Source of the DNA: Coenobita brevimanus
Lineage: Eukaryota; Arthropoda; Malacostraca; Decapoda; Coenobitidae
Assembly: GCA_032717465.1 (NCBI GenBank)
Contig: CM064657.1
Location: forward strand, 25,175,319-25,239,318
Direction of reading: 5' to 3'
DNA: 64,000 bases
The notes below the pieces were generated by a model. That model was not told the origin of the DNA. It made no database searches and saw only the letters and a program-made list of their open reading frames with translations. A program made the translations under genes and the position numbers. Positions 31,854-42,253 of this stretch are shown in pieces (positions within the stretch are counted from its first letter, which is position 1; each line of letters starts with the position of its first letter).

Positions 31854-33773
31854 CAGGTAACTCGCACAGAACACGATCTCACGGAACGCGCTCGCAATTA
31901 TACACGGTAAGGGCTGGGATACATATAAGACAACGTAAGATTAAAAAACTACTATGAAAACTACAAATTAACGCAGGAGAGGCCTTTGAAAGATCAAATC
32001 CTCGAACGTCACCGCAGCGCGCGGTTTGTTTTGATTACGTGACGATCTAGGCGGGAAATTATTCAGTGAGTGAGACATTCCCGAGTACAGTAGCACAGTA
32101 TTTGTAAGTTAAATATTTACAGTACTGTACTGTTCTGGTAAGTTTATGTGCAACTTAAAGTACTATCAAACAACGTTAAAGCAAGAAATAAAGTCTTATA
32201 ACCAGTTTACCTGATAGGCGTCAGAATATTGCCTTTTTAATTTGTTCGTTTTTTCCACAGTGCTGTTCAGTATTTGTAAGTTAAATATTTACTGTTCTCG
32301 TCTGTACTGTACTTGTAAGCACTTAAATGAAGTTAAATCATTAAATAAAGCCTTGTAACCAGTTAACCCGAATTATATGATTGCCCATGATCGGCGTCGG
32401 AATATTGCCTTTTTTGTTTGTTCGTTAAACTCTTACTGTACTGCTTTTCTACAGTACAAACTGTATTTGTAAGTTAAATATTTACTGTTCTGGTATGTAC
32501 TTGTAAGCAATTAAAGCATTAAATAAAGCCTTGTAACCAGTTAACCTGATTTATATGATTACCCATGATCGGCGTCGGAATATTGCCTTTTTTTTGTTTG
32601 TTCGTTAAAGACTTATAATAAGAGAAAAATACATTTTTGTCTTGGTATCTTTACCTATTTGCTCAGGTTTGCTGTAATGGTTTGCAACTTGTAGAAAACT
32701 GTGAACACTTTTGGGAAGTGAACGAAAATCTGGGACATGACCTTGACTTCACCGTCTCATGTATCATCTGTCAGTTCACCACCGGCTATCGTGATGAGTA
32801 GATGTACGATTTTTTCGCTCGTGGCCATGCCTAACCACACATAGTTACACCCATTATCTCGACCCAGACAGAAAATACAACCTTTTTCCTCCCTTGCAAA
32901 ACACAAACAACCATCCTGTTTACGAGACAGCAATATATATTGCGAAAATAACAAGGTAAAATGATAAAGATGAGCGTAAAATGATAGAGAAAGATGAACA
33001 TGTTATGACGGAAGAAATACGTTTTCCCTGTCTGTAAAACGTATTTATTTCTGCTTTGTATCTGTATTCGTAATAATTAGACTTATTGTTAGTTCTGAAA
33101 CTGCATTACGATTCTATTTTTAGCCATTCTTGTGGTGTGGGAGCTGGAAGTTGTGACACAACTTCCTTATTGCTAATCAGACTGACCCTCCACTTTATTC
33201 TCCCGTGGCAGAGTCTAGCCTTGGAGGACGTGCAGTTTTCTCATTTAGGACTGAAAATTCAACTCTTTCGCTCCCTTTTCCAAGCATGGGCACAACGATA
33301 ACTTAAAAAATAACTCGAAACTACCATAAACATATATCAAAAAGGTGAAAATGTATTCATAACATTAATTTTTTTTCCAGCCATTCCTAACAGATTATGT
33401 ACTGAAATAATTCGATATCACAGTACTGCATTTCTAAGTTAAATATGTACTGTTCTGGTATGTACTTGCAAGTTAAAGCACTGGTACCAGTTAACCTGAT
33501 TTATATGATTACCTATGATCGGCGTCGGAATGTTTCCTTGTGTTTACGTACAGTATTTGTGTGTTGAAGTTTTGCTCAGGAGTACTGTATTTGTGAGTTA
33601 TAACATTAAATAAACCTTCTAACCACTTAAAGTGCTTTCTAGTGACAGATAACAGCAAAACAACACATTTGGGGGGTCTAGGGAGCAAAATACGGAGTAG
33701 TTTAAATATACGCGATTTCGCACCTAACACGGCACGGTAGGAACGAAACCCACGTGTTCCGTGCGAGTTACAG
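31854..33773. mobile_element. TIR element Z, non-coding
   Basis: Ends CAGGTAACTCGCACAGAACA and (reverse complement) CTGTAACTCGCACGGAACAC pair, with TA outside. It lies only eight bases from element Y. The interior has a ~180-bp repeated unit and short frames without recognisable domains. Confidence 0.75.
32097..32615 (+). repeat. minisatellite-like ~175-190-bp units in Z
   Basis: TTTGTAAGTTAAATATTTAC starts units near 32101, 32274 and 32465; each continues through CTTGTAACCAGTTAACC..GATCGGCGTCGGAATATTGCC and TTTGTTTGTTCGTTAAA. A further unit stands at 33425-33540. Confidence 0.88.
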
Positions 33774-33793
33774 TATAAATATATATATATACA

Positions 33794-33831
<38 letters not shown>
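33774..33831. repeat. (TA)n linker between Z and V
   Basis: TA tract filling the gap between two TIR elements. Confidence 0.96.
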
Positions 33832-33834
<3 letters not shown>

Positions 33835-36658
33835 TAATCCCTCTAATATCCGAACGCCCAATATCCGAACATCCCCCCTAACCGGACATGATCACCCCGG
33901 GATCCAACATTCCCAAAATGGTCCGAAAACCGCAAAAAAATAAAAATAAAAAACGAAATTTTCCCGCCCGTAATTTGAACTTGCTGCGCACGGCCCGGGA
34001 CAGCATTGTTGTGGCGCGTCATTCCTCCGACGTCCGATAGAGCGCCGCTGCATCCTCCCCACTTTCTGCCTGTCTCTCGCTGCGAGTGCACACTCGTCGT
34101 TATGGCTGCCCACGTGCTCGCTTTTGTGGTGGTGCCTTACCTGCTGCAGTCACTTCTGCTGCTCTCGGGCCTCCTCTTAGTGTGTGTGATGATGGCCCCG
34201 CCACCTGAGAAAAGGAAAAGAGTGGTGTTGACTCTGGAGAAGAAACGGGAGATATTGGAAAAAGTAGATGCGGGGTGGTCTTCTTCCTGCATCCTCCACG
34301 AGTTCAACCTGGCCCGATCTACTTTGTTCGATATCAAGAGATCCCGAGACAAACTCATGCAGTACACGGCTGACTTCTCGTCGAGAAGCAAACGCAACGT
34401 GGAGAGGAAGGTGATGTTTACTCCCAAGTTTGCTGAAATCGACTGCTGCACGTTGATTTCGTATCGACAGCAACGTGCTGCTGGTGTGATGGTATGTTGT
34501 ACGGAGCTGAAGGCTGCTGCTGAGAAGTTTGCCAGGCTTCATGACGCCCTAGACTTCAAGGCATCCAAGGGTTGGCTCTTCGCGTTCAAGTTACGGCATG
34601 GCCTTACCAACCGTAAAGCTCATGGCGAAGCTTTGGACGCTAACGAGGATGGAGTTGACGAGTTTCAGCACAAGGTGAAGGGCTTGATCAACAGGGAGGG
34701 CCTCACTCTCGGTCAAGTCTACAACTCTGACGAAACTGGTCTATTCTATCGCTCTTTGCCAACGAACACTCTAGCCGAGGAGATGGAGAAGCGTGTACCT
34801 GGCCGCAAGCTCTCCAAGGAACGGATATCTGCTTTGTGTTGTGCCAATGCTAAAGGCATGCACCTGCTTAAGCCCATTGTTGTTGGCCGTGCAAAGCAGC
34901 CTTGGTGTCTTCGTGGGGTAATAGATGTCCTTCCTGTCATCTGGTACCATTCTTTGAAGGCATGGTTTACAGCCGTGATCTTCAAAGACTGGTTCCACCG
35001 CCACTTCGTCAAGGAGGTCATCAATTACCAGACGAAGACACTGGGAATCCTGCGCGACCAGGTAAAGGCCCTCCTTCTCCTCGACAATGCACCTGCCCAC
35101 CCGTGTGACAAGGACTTGGTGGCTGAGAATGGCCGGATTAGGTGCATGTGTCTGCCACCTAATACGACTGCTCTCATCCAACCAATGGACCAAGGAGTGA
35201 TCGTGGCAACAAAGCGCCTATACCGACGGAAGTTCCTGGACGAGGTGATGGATGTTCTCGAGGACGAGGACGAGCGCAGGGAGGGACGGGACAAATGAGG
35301 CTAGTGGACTTTGGAAAACCTTCGCCGCTACAACATCAAGTCCACTCTACAACTGGGCTAGTGCATGGAAGGAAGTCCCTGTCAAGACTCTGGAAAATGG
35401 TTGGTCTCGTCTGCTTCTTGGAACGGATGTGGAGTACAATTTTCTAGGGTTTGACGTGGATGACTTCCATGCACAGCTACGTACACACGGCGACGATGTT
35501 GATGTGGACGATGTTCGTGAGTGGTTGGATGACGACAAGGGCGATCCTGGGTATCAGACATTGTCTGATATCGAGATCGCGTCTTCAGTTGCAGGTGTCA
35601 GTACCGAGCTTGAAGATTCCGACGAGGAAAGACGATGATGCGGACTCCTTTCAGCAGGACACTACTCCAGCCATCCCCAAGCTGAGCGCACTCCGGGAAC
35701 ACCTAGAGTTCGTCCTAGACTACCTGGAACACCCGGACTGCGACAGGGAGATGGGGCCCTTGGGACTCGTGGAGGAAGTGCGTGCTTTCAGGCAGCTCAT
35801 CATCAGTCGTTAGAATCGTCGGTCATTGCGTCAATCAACCATTGACAGTTTTTTCAGGCCCATGACCCCCGCTGTGCCCATCCCTGGCTCCACTCCATTG
35901 CCTCCCCAAGACAGGCCCTCATGCTCCGAGCCACAGCCCAGCACATCAGCCACGGTGGAGTCACTGCTCGACATGTTTGTGTCTGTCTTCAGAGTCGTCT
36001 GCAGTGGGTACGCCATCACCACGACCCAGCGACGCACCCCTAGGACACCTACCAGTGATACTCTTGGACTCTGACAGTGAATATACAGCAAGAACTTCTT
36101 CACTAGACCACACCGGAATTTACAGTGTTGTGCAGTGAAAAAAACAGTGTGTTGTGTTAAGATTTACAGTTGTGAGTGAAAAGACTAATTTGGAACAAAA
36201 TTTAACATAAATAGACTCGTTTGTTTTTGCTTTAGAAAATTATTAGAAGAATGGGAAAAGTTAAAGTGCAGAGTGCAACACTTAGTAAGTTACAATGGAG
36301 CATTAGTTAGACAAGAGTGCGCACTGTGAAGAGAACGGACTTCTGAGTGCGATTGACTAAGTTCAGTGCAAGACTTCATGAACAGTGTACTGGAAGTGCT
36401 TCAGGAAATCCTTCTTACTGTCAGAGTCCGAGAGGAGGCGGTTATTCATCGAGGTGGCCATGGACTTGCTGTAAGTAGGCAGAATGTTTCATACTGTACT
36501 TTTTTCCATACTATACTTACCTCAAACACCTCATTTCACTCTTTAATGTCCTTTATTGGTGTGAATTGGGTGTTAGGAGCTATGCATGTGCAGTAGGAAG
36601 GTGTTTTTCTGAGTTAGGCTAGGTTAGGGTCCATAATTACCAGTCCAGGAGCCAGTAA
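33832..36658 (+). mobile_element. Tigger transposon V, nearly complete
   Basis: Left end AGTAATCCCTCTAATATCCG adjoins the (TA)n tract. The transposase gene is followed by a 3' UTR whose last part (36490-36658) matches the 3' end of element U, but V stops about 60 bp short of the expected right TIR, at ..CCAGGAGCCAGTAACC, where element W begins. Fragments X1 (39850) and X2 (40384) belong to the same family. Confidence 0.85.
34189..36074 (+). pseudogene. Tigger/pogo-family transposase
   Basis: The start chosen is ATGATG at 34189, which puts the first helix-turn-helix (KRKRVVLTLEKKREILEKVD, residues 8-52) at the N-terminus as in CENP-B/Tigger proteins. Residues 70-140 form the second DNA-binding domain (..WLFAFKLRHGL). 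The DDE domain has NSDETGLFYRS (D181), ALLLLDNAPAHP (D299) and TTALIQPMDQGV (D334), so all three Asp are present with a 34-residue second spacing. The frame ends at 35298; after frameshifts near 35290-35340 it goes on as LYNWASAWKEVPVKTLENGW (to 35638), then KLSALREHLEFVLDYLE, and near 35826 the box RQSTIDSFFRP, a match to the PCNA-interacting consensus. It would excise and insert the element at TA. At least three frameshifts make it inactive as it stands. Confidence 0.85.
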
Positions 36659-36689
36659 CCAGAATGTTTAATACTGTATGAACAGTACA

Positions 36690-37260
36690 GCAGTTCTGGA
36701 GAGGGTACAACATACGCCACACCCTGGAGAATATAACTGCAGCATGGGACGAGCTGAGCCAGGAGACGATGAACGGTGTGTGGCTGAAGCTGTGGCCAGA
36801 GTGTGTTCACTCCTTCACCGGCTTCCCTGAGGGTGTGCAACCTCTGCCTGTTGAGCGTGTGTGGCAGGACATTGTCTAGTTCGGACGAGGCAGGCTTCGG
36901 GGAGGTTGACAAGGATGACGTGGAGGAGGTTCTCGAGAGCCACAGGGAGGAGCTCCTCAACATGGAGATCCAGCAGGCACACCAGGAGGTAGAGGAGGAG
37001 GAGGTTGTGCCTGAGGTCCGAGCTTTCAACATCAAGATCCTGGAGGAGATGCTAATGAAGCTGGGTGAGATTATAGACCTAATGAAAACACACGACCTCC
37101 TCCCAGGACGAAGCAGGGACACAGCTAATCGGCTCACGGAGGGTATGAAACTCTACAAGACGATGCTGGAGTAGAAGAAGAGGGCGGCCAGGCAGACAAC
37201 GATCACAGTCTTCTTTAAGCAGGCCCCCACCAGGCCAGTACATTGTATAGGATCTCCTCA
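36690..37260 (+). pseudogene. Tigger transposase C-terminal half (in W)
   Basis: Reading from 36692: FWRGYNIRHTLENITAAWDE, LWPECVHSFTGFPEGV (the usual Tigger pattern KLWPECV..F), a frameshift near 36870, then DDVEEVLESHREELLNMEIQ and acidic EVEEEEVVPEVRAF, NIKILEEMLMKLGEIIDLMK (helical), and after the stop at 37172-37174 RQTTITVFFKQAP. The last contains QTTITVFF, a PCNA-box-like motif. It is followed by a 27-bp tandem repeat. The DDE core is missing. Confidence 0.75.
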
Positions 37261-37270
37261 GCCCTTGATG

Positions 37271-37358
37271 AGCAGAGCATCTCCCCAGCCTTCAACCAGC
37301 AGAGCATCTCCCCAACCTTCAACCAGCAGAGCATCTCCCCAACCTTCAACCAGCAGAG
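37271..37358 (+). repeat. 27-bp in-frame tandem repeat
   Basis: AGCAGAGCATCTCCCCA[AG]CC plus TTCAACC is repeated three times (37271, 37298, 37325) and once partially. In the frame of the upstream transposase tail each unit encodes SRASPQPST, a Ser/Pro repeat after the PCNA-box-like motif. Confidence 0.93.
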
Positions 37359-38258
37359 AAACACCAAGGGACACCTCCTGCCGAGGACGTGCTCGGCCCG
37401 TTGTGCTGGACCTAACCTCCAGCTGATCGCCGTCTCCCGTGTCACCTGTGTCTCCACTAAAGCACTCTGCCACTCTATCGCTGCCTTCCTCGTCCCACCC
37501 TCCATCTCCCACACCACTTTGGCCACTGTTTCTGTCTCCCTCGCCATGACGAGAGCCACTGCAGCTGACTCCATCGTTACTTATCATTCATCGCACCTGT
37601 CTTCCACACCACCTCCTCTATCATCGCATCGCACTCCATCACCACCTCCAGAGCCATCGCATTGCAGCTCATCGCCACTGCCTGAGCCAGCGCATCACAC
37701 CCCATCGCCTCTGCCTGAGTCATCGCAGCGCACTCCATCGCCACCCCCCTCTGACCCTCCCCTGTTTTAGGGCTTTGAGGAGGAGGATTGAGTGTTAGAG
37801 AGCACCACATGTCCCCTTGCCTTGGGGGAGGGGATAGCAAGGATGGGGACCAGGACTGGACATGGACTTACAAGAAGTAAGTGATGAGAGGTGTTTCATA
37901 TTCTCTAACCTATTCCTTATGATTTTCAGGCTTTATTTGTTGCTTTCAGTGAGTTATTTACAGGTGTTAGGCTTGGGTTAGTTTCCTTGACAGCTGTTAG
38001 GCCACCTAGATTAGGGCTCATCTGGTTGGGTTTTGGACCTGGTTTGGGGGGGAAACCCAAGGCTGGTAAACGGTCCACATTGAAATACATGTTAAAAGTA
38101 CCCTGATATACGCCAAATGATGGGGTTTTACCTAACCAATTAGATCATTAAACTGGGGTATGCCTGTGTATATATATATACTGTATACGTATATATATGT
38201 CGTTTTCGTCGTTTTTCGTTTTTAAAGGCTCCAACATGCTTGCATGTGTCGGCCTTGG

Positions 38259-39068
38259 TCACCTAATGGCGGCTCTCCACGCTGCACGATCCATTGCAGC
38301 CTCCCTGTTCAGTCCCTTAACCCTAAGGTCACACTTAATGACCTCGTCCCATGTCTTTTTCGGTCTACCCCTCATAACCCCACCCCCAGTATTAACACTT
38401 CTCATCTTCCTCACCCAATTATCATCCCCCATCCTCTCCACATGTCCAAACCACCTCAATCTACCTCTCCTCATCACAACACCAATACACTTCAGTCCCA
38501 TCCTACCTTTCAACTCTTCCATTGTAAACCCAGCCCCTCCAGGCCTTGGACGCAGGGACGCACTGCACATCCACCTAATCATTGTCATTTCTGTACGTCT
38601 GAGCCAGCGAATATCTTCCTCCTTCACTGCCCAGGTCTCACTGCCATACAGCATTACACTCCTAACATATGCTGCATACAAAGACCCCTTAGCACGCAGG
38701 GAGAGCCCTCTCAATGTCAGGAGAGGCAAGAGCTCCCTGAACTTCTTCCAACCACTTCTCACTCCAGCCCCATCTCCAGCACACAACATGTCTCCCAAAA
38801 AACAAAACTCTTCCACACACTCAAGAGATTCACCAGCAAGTTCAATCCTTTCACGTCTGACAATCTCCACCTGCTCACCCCGGCACGCCGTACACATAAA
38901 ATCAGCATTATCTCGCAGTCTACCTCTGATACCACTACATCTCTTATGCACCCATTTATCACACACACCGCACAAGATGGAATTACTTCCCACGCCCTTG
39001 TGGCAAACTGCACATGGCCACTCTCCCTCGTCTTTGACAGTACCGCCACCAACCCTAGATATCATCAC
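38259..39068 (-). CDS. RT thumb with embedded PHD finger (family E)
   Basis: An uninterrupted 269-codon frame. Residues 19-62 have Cys/His spacing C19-x2-C22-x10-C33-x2-C36-x4-H41-x2-C44-x14-C59-x2-C62 with W39 two before H41, the C4HC3 pattern of a PHD finger. After it come ELAGESLECVEEFCFLGDM (the RT ..FKYLG-type motif), KGSLYAAYVRSVMLYGSETW and RLRWFGHVERMGDD, and GRPKKTWDEVIKCDL near the C-terminus. So the finger sits between the YADD palm and the thumb of one RT. PHD fingers usually read histone H3 tails; here a role in target choice is only a guess. The region upstream (VNADKTKVMISR) is read through from 39102-39692 with one break. Confidence 0.8.
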   Translation of the reverse strand: MMISRVGGGTVKDEGEWPCAVCHKGVGSNSILCGVCDKWVHKRCSGIRGRLRDNADFMCTACRGEQVEIVRRERIELAGESLECVEEFCFLGDMLCAGDGAGVRSGWKKFRELLPLLTLRGLSLRAKGSLYAAYVRSVMLYGSETWAVKEEDIRWLRRTEMTMIRWMCSASLRPRPGGAGFTMEELKGRMGLKCIGVVMRRGRLRWFGHVERMGDDNWVRKMRSVNTGGGVMRGRPKKTWDEVIKCDLRVKGLNREAAMDRAAWRAAIR

Positions 39069-39101
39069 TTTTGTTTTATCTGCATTTACCCTTGAACCCT
39101 T

Positions 39102-39692
39102 TTACCCCATACCATCTCTCCACTTCCTAAACCTTTCCTCCGCCTCCCTTTCAGTCTCTGCAATCAACACCAAATCATCAGCATACAACAACTCCCACGG
39201 GAGTCCGTTTCTAAAGTCACGTGAAAGGGCTTCAAGTACCATGATAAACAACATGGGACTCAAGACTGACCCCTGATGCACACCAACATTCACGGAAAAC
39301 TCATCACTCAAATCTCCATTCACTCTCACCTGGGTGTGAGCACCCACATACATGGCCATAACTACCCTAACCAGCCACTCCTCCAAGCCAAGCTTTCTCA
39401 TTGCCCACTTCACCACCTCTCTAGGGACTCTGTCAAAGGCCTTTTCCAAATCAACAAAAACAAAATAAAGATCCCTTCTCCTACCAATATATTTTTCCTG
39501 AAGCTGTCGAATAATGAATATGGCATCAGTGGTCCCCCTACCTGGCATAAACCCAAACTGCATCTCATCAATATTCACTCTTTCTCTAATCATACTTTCT
39601 AAAACTCTCTCCATTACCTTCATTATCTGATCTAAAAGCTTTATACCTCTATAATTTCCTCTTTCCAGGGCATCACCCTTCCCTTTATACAT
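39102..39692 (-). pseudogene. RT palm of LINE E2
   Basis: A 196-codon frame: YKGKGDALERGNYRGIKLLD, FGFMPGRGTTDAIFIIRQLQ, YFVFVDLEKAFDRVPREVVK (motif A), VGVHQGSVLSPMLFIMVLEA (motif B) and LLYADDLVLIAETER (motif C). All catalytic Asp are kept. It ends in a stop (after RKWRDGMG) just before the frame with the PHD finger, so one substitution or indel separates the two; in the intact element they would be one protein. Confidence 0.8.
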
Positions 39693-39737
39693 ATTTACAA
39701 TTACACTCTTCAGCCAATCATCTGGGACAACACACTC

Positions 39738-39742
<5 letters not shown>

Positions 39743-39793
<51 letters not shown>
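39743..39793. repeat. (TA)n microsatellite
   Basis: TA run at the truncated 5' edge of E2. Confidence 0.95.
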
Positions 39794-39849
39794 TGTATGC
39801 TTCCTCCTCCCCTCCCCAGTTACTGCCTAATTACTGTCATGACTAGACC

Positions 39850-40060
39850 CTCATTGCAGTGGCTGCTGCATATTTTCGTTTTTGTGAATAAACAGTGAAT
39901 AAACTGCAATACCTTGCCACTAGACCACATGGGAATTTACAGTGTTGTGCAGTGTTAAGAAATTAGAATTCAGAGTGAAAGGATTAAGTGGAAAGTGCAA
40001 ACTGTCAACTTGTGTCAACTGAAAGTTAGCTATTGGTAGTACAGTCTTTGATGCATACCG
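39850..40060 (+). mobile_element. fragment X1 of the V-type Tigger
   Basis: CCACTAGACCACATGGGAAT..TTACAGTGTTGTGCAGTG matches 36100-36140 of V (ACTAGACCACACCGGAATTT..). It is a piece of the family 3' UTR. Confidence 0.65.
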
Positions 40061-40383
40061 TTCTTTGTAAAATTCGTTAACTCTCTTCGTCGTCTTATCT
40101 CAGCATTTAATGACGTCACTGTTTTTGTCTTTCAGTGATGTAACTTGTTGCTTTCCTAATGCCATTTTGCGTCAGACCTGTTTCAGACTTTTTTCCTTTT
40201 TTGATGGTTTCTTTAATCTGATCCATGTTTCTCTTTCTTTGTTATTGTCTCTGTGTTTTGTTGATAAACTTATTTAATTCTGCTCATTTTATTTCATCTT
40301 TCTTTGTTTTTACTTTCATTTCCTTTTTTTCATAAGCTCAAATGTCTTTTCTGAATACTTCTTGGCTTTGGTTGTATATACAG
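40061..40383. other. AT-rich sequence, nothing recognised
   Basis: T-rich with several TTTCTTT runs. No frame or repeat that I can tie to a family. Confidence 0.5.
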
Positions 40384-40790
40384 AAATCTCTCCAATATCT
40401 GATGTAATAGAGCCAAAAGCATGTCCGGAAATGGGGTCTGTCCAGAAATTGGGATAATGCCTCTTGGACAAGTACTTATGAACCTTAACCCAGCCTAACT
40501 CAGAAAACCACCAACATAACTCCCTACTGGACATGCATAGATAGTACCTATTTAAGACCCAATTCACACAAATAAGGGACAGAAAGCATGAAATAAATGA
40601 AAAGGAACCAGAGAATGAGGAATTAGAAGTGAGTATGGAAAATATTTAGCAGTGTACAGGGTACTTACAACACGTCCATGGCCATTACGAAGGTTAAACT
40701 GCCTCCTCTAAGGCTCTGGCAGTGGTGAAAATGCTCTTGAAGCAAGTACAGTAATCCAGTGTTGTGCTGCATTTAATCCTCTGCACTGTG
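40384..40790 (-). mobile_element. 3' end fragment X2 of the V/U Tigger family
   Basis: CAGAAATCTCTCCAATATCT after TATA is a TIR variant; the next ~350 bp (ATGTAATAGAGCCAAAAGCA.., CCTATTTAAGACCC.., GTGGTGAAAATGCTCTTGAA) match element U from 19165 to 19510. The other end is lost. Confidence 0.75.
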
Positions 40791-41092
40791 AATTATTCTG
40801 AGTAGTAGGGGTAGGCAGCCTCGCCCAGGGAAGTACTACAGCCAAGGTAACGGGAGACTCATGGAATAGCCTGGATTCCATTTTCTCTTCTAGGCCTTGG
40901 TAGTTGTTACACATCTTTCTGCCTCAAACACTGGAGGGCATCAGGCTGCCCTCTTTACACAATACACACATCCACATTATATTACCTTACCTTAAACTAG
41001 TTATCCTCTCTCCAAAAAAAACACCGATCTTGTCATTACATATCGTACACATTCCACAACACATCCCTGCATTTCCCCCCATAAAAAGAACC

Positions 41093-42247
41093 ATGGCTGC
41101 TGCTATACTGGGAAACAGTGTGGTGGTTTCTCGGGTGACCACCACCGGCAGGGCTGGGTCGTCTGCACAGGGCCCTCCTGGTCGTCATCAAGCGACTGTG
41201 CCACCTCCAGTGATGCGGCGCCCTAAATCTGCTCATCGGTGCAGTAAAATTTTCTTTTGCAATATTAGGGGACTTCACTCCAACATCAACTCTATTCAAA
41301 ATTTCCTCCAGTTTGAATCCCCTGATCTAGTATTTTTGACAGAGACACAAGTAAGCTGCACCTCTGATTTAGCTAGATTTAATTTCCCGGGTTATATCTT
41401 GATTCAAAATTTCAGACCCAAAGTATGGTGCTTTGCTAAATCAGAAATTGCCCTGGAGGAGATTACTAATATCCTTATTTCGACTATTCCATATACAAAT
41501 TATATTCTTTTGGTAAAATTAAGTATTTCTGTTGTGTTTATTGTTCCCCTAATGCCCCTCCAGAGCCGAGTTTATTTGACTCTCTGTCTTCACAACTAAG
41601 TGTCCTCAACATTAATACTGCATCAGAAATTACTATTCTGGGTGATTTTAATGTCCATAATGTTGAATGGCTCACTTATTGAGCCAGAACTTATGACATT
41701 GGTCTTCAATGTGAGCTATTTGCAGACTTATTTAATCTCATCCAGTTAGTCAGTCAACCCACCTGTGTACCAGACAACTCCGATCAAAATCCCCACCTAT
41801 TGGACTTGTTTCTAACAACCAATTCAGATAAATATAATGTCGAAGTGAAGTCCCCCCTCAGATCCTCTGATCACTGTCTGATTCAAGCCACCAGTTTAAC
41901 ACCTACCATACCCTCCTGCTCTGAACCTGTCATGATGCCTAAATGGTACTACGACAGGGCAGATTGGGAAGGACTTCAAAATTTTCTCATGGATGTTCCT
42001 TGGACCTCTTTTTTTCTCCCAAGATGCAAATTCCACGTTGGGCCACATACAGGATTTCATTAAAGTCGGCATTGAAACATTCATTCCCCATAATACATAC
42101 AGAAAAAGATGTAATTCTCCTAAATGGTTTGACCACAATTGTGCTAAAGTAACAGAACATAAAACAATAGCCTGTAAAATTTATACAAGGACCAAAACCA
42201 AAGAAGCCTTTAACTATTATAGAAATATCAGAAACCATGCCAAAACT
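41093..42247 (+). pseudogene. endonuclease domain of LINE B
   Basis: ATG at 41093 (CCATGGCTGCT) starts a short leader rich in Ala, Arg and Pro, then IFFCNIRGLHSNINSIQNFL (first APE motif) and SPDLVFLTETQVS (the catalytic E). A frameshift near 41430-41530 follows. Later frames give ITILGDFNVHNVEWL (GDFN), PTCVPDNSDQNPHLLDLFLT (HxLDLxxT) and SPLRSSDHCLIQ (SDH). Stops at about 41682 and after 42060 show decay. In the intact protein this domain nicks target DNA for target-primed reverse transcription. Confidence 0.8.
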
Positions 42248-42253
42248 ATTATC

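Larger units (their letters stand above)
36659..38168 (+). mobile_element. second Tigger W, 5'-truncated
   Basis: It begins inside a transposase C-terminal region and ends at GGGGTATGCCTGTG next to (TA)n; reverse-complemented the end is CACAGGCATACCCCAG, very like the classic Tigger TIR CAGGCATACCTC. The V/W junction at 36658/36659 joins two unrelated families, so it reflects a deletion or recombination. Confidence 0.75.
38208..39742 (-). mobile_element. LINE family E, copy E2 (5'-truncated)
   Basis: Better preserved than E1. From 39742 down: RT in one frame (39692-39102), then thumb plus PHD finger plus C-terminal region in another (39068-38259), then 3' end AGCATGTTGGAGCCTTTAAA and AACGAAAAACGACG-type repeats at 38200-38225. 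The 5' end stops at a (TA)n tract. Confidence 0.88.

Noticed and set aside
34006..34188. N-terminal extension of the Tigger transposase with a hydrophobic leader
   Set aside because: The frame begins at a TTG and includes 5' UTR; family layout puts the start at the Met just before the first helix-turn-helix (34189).
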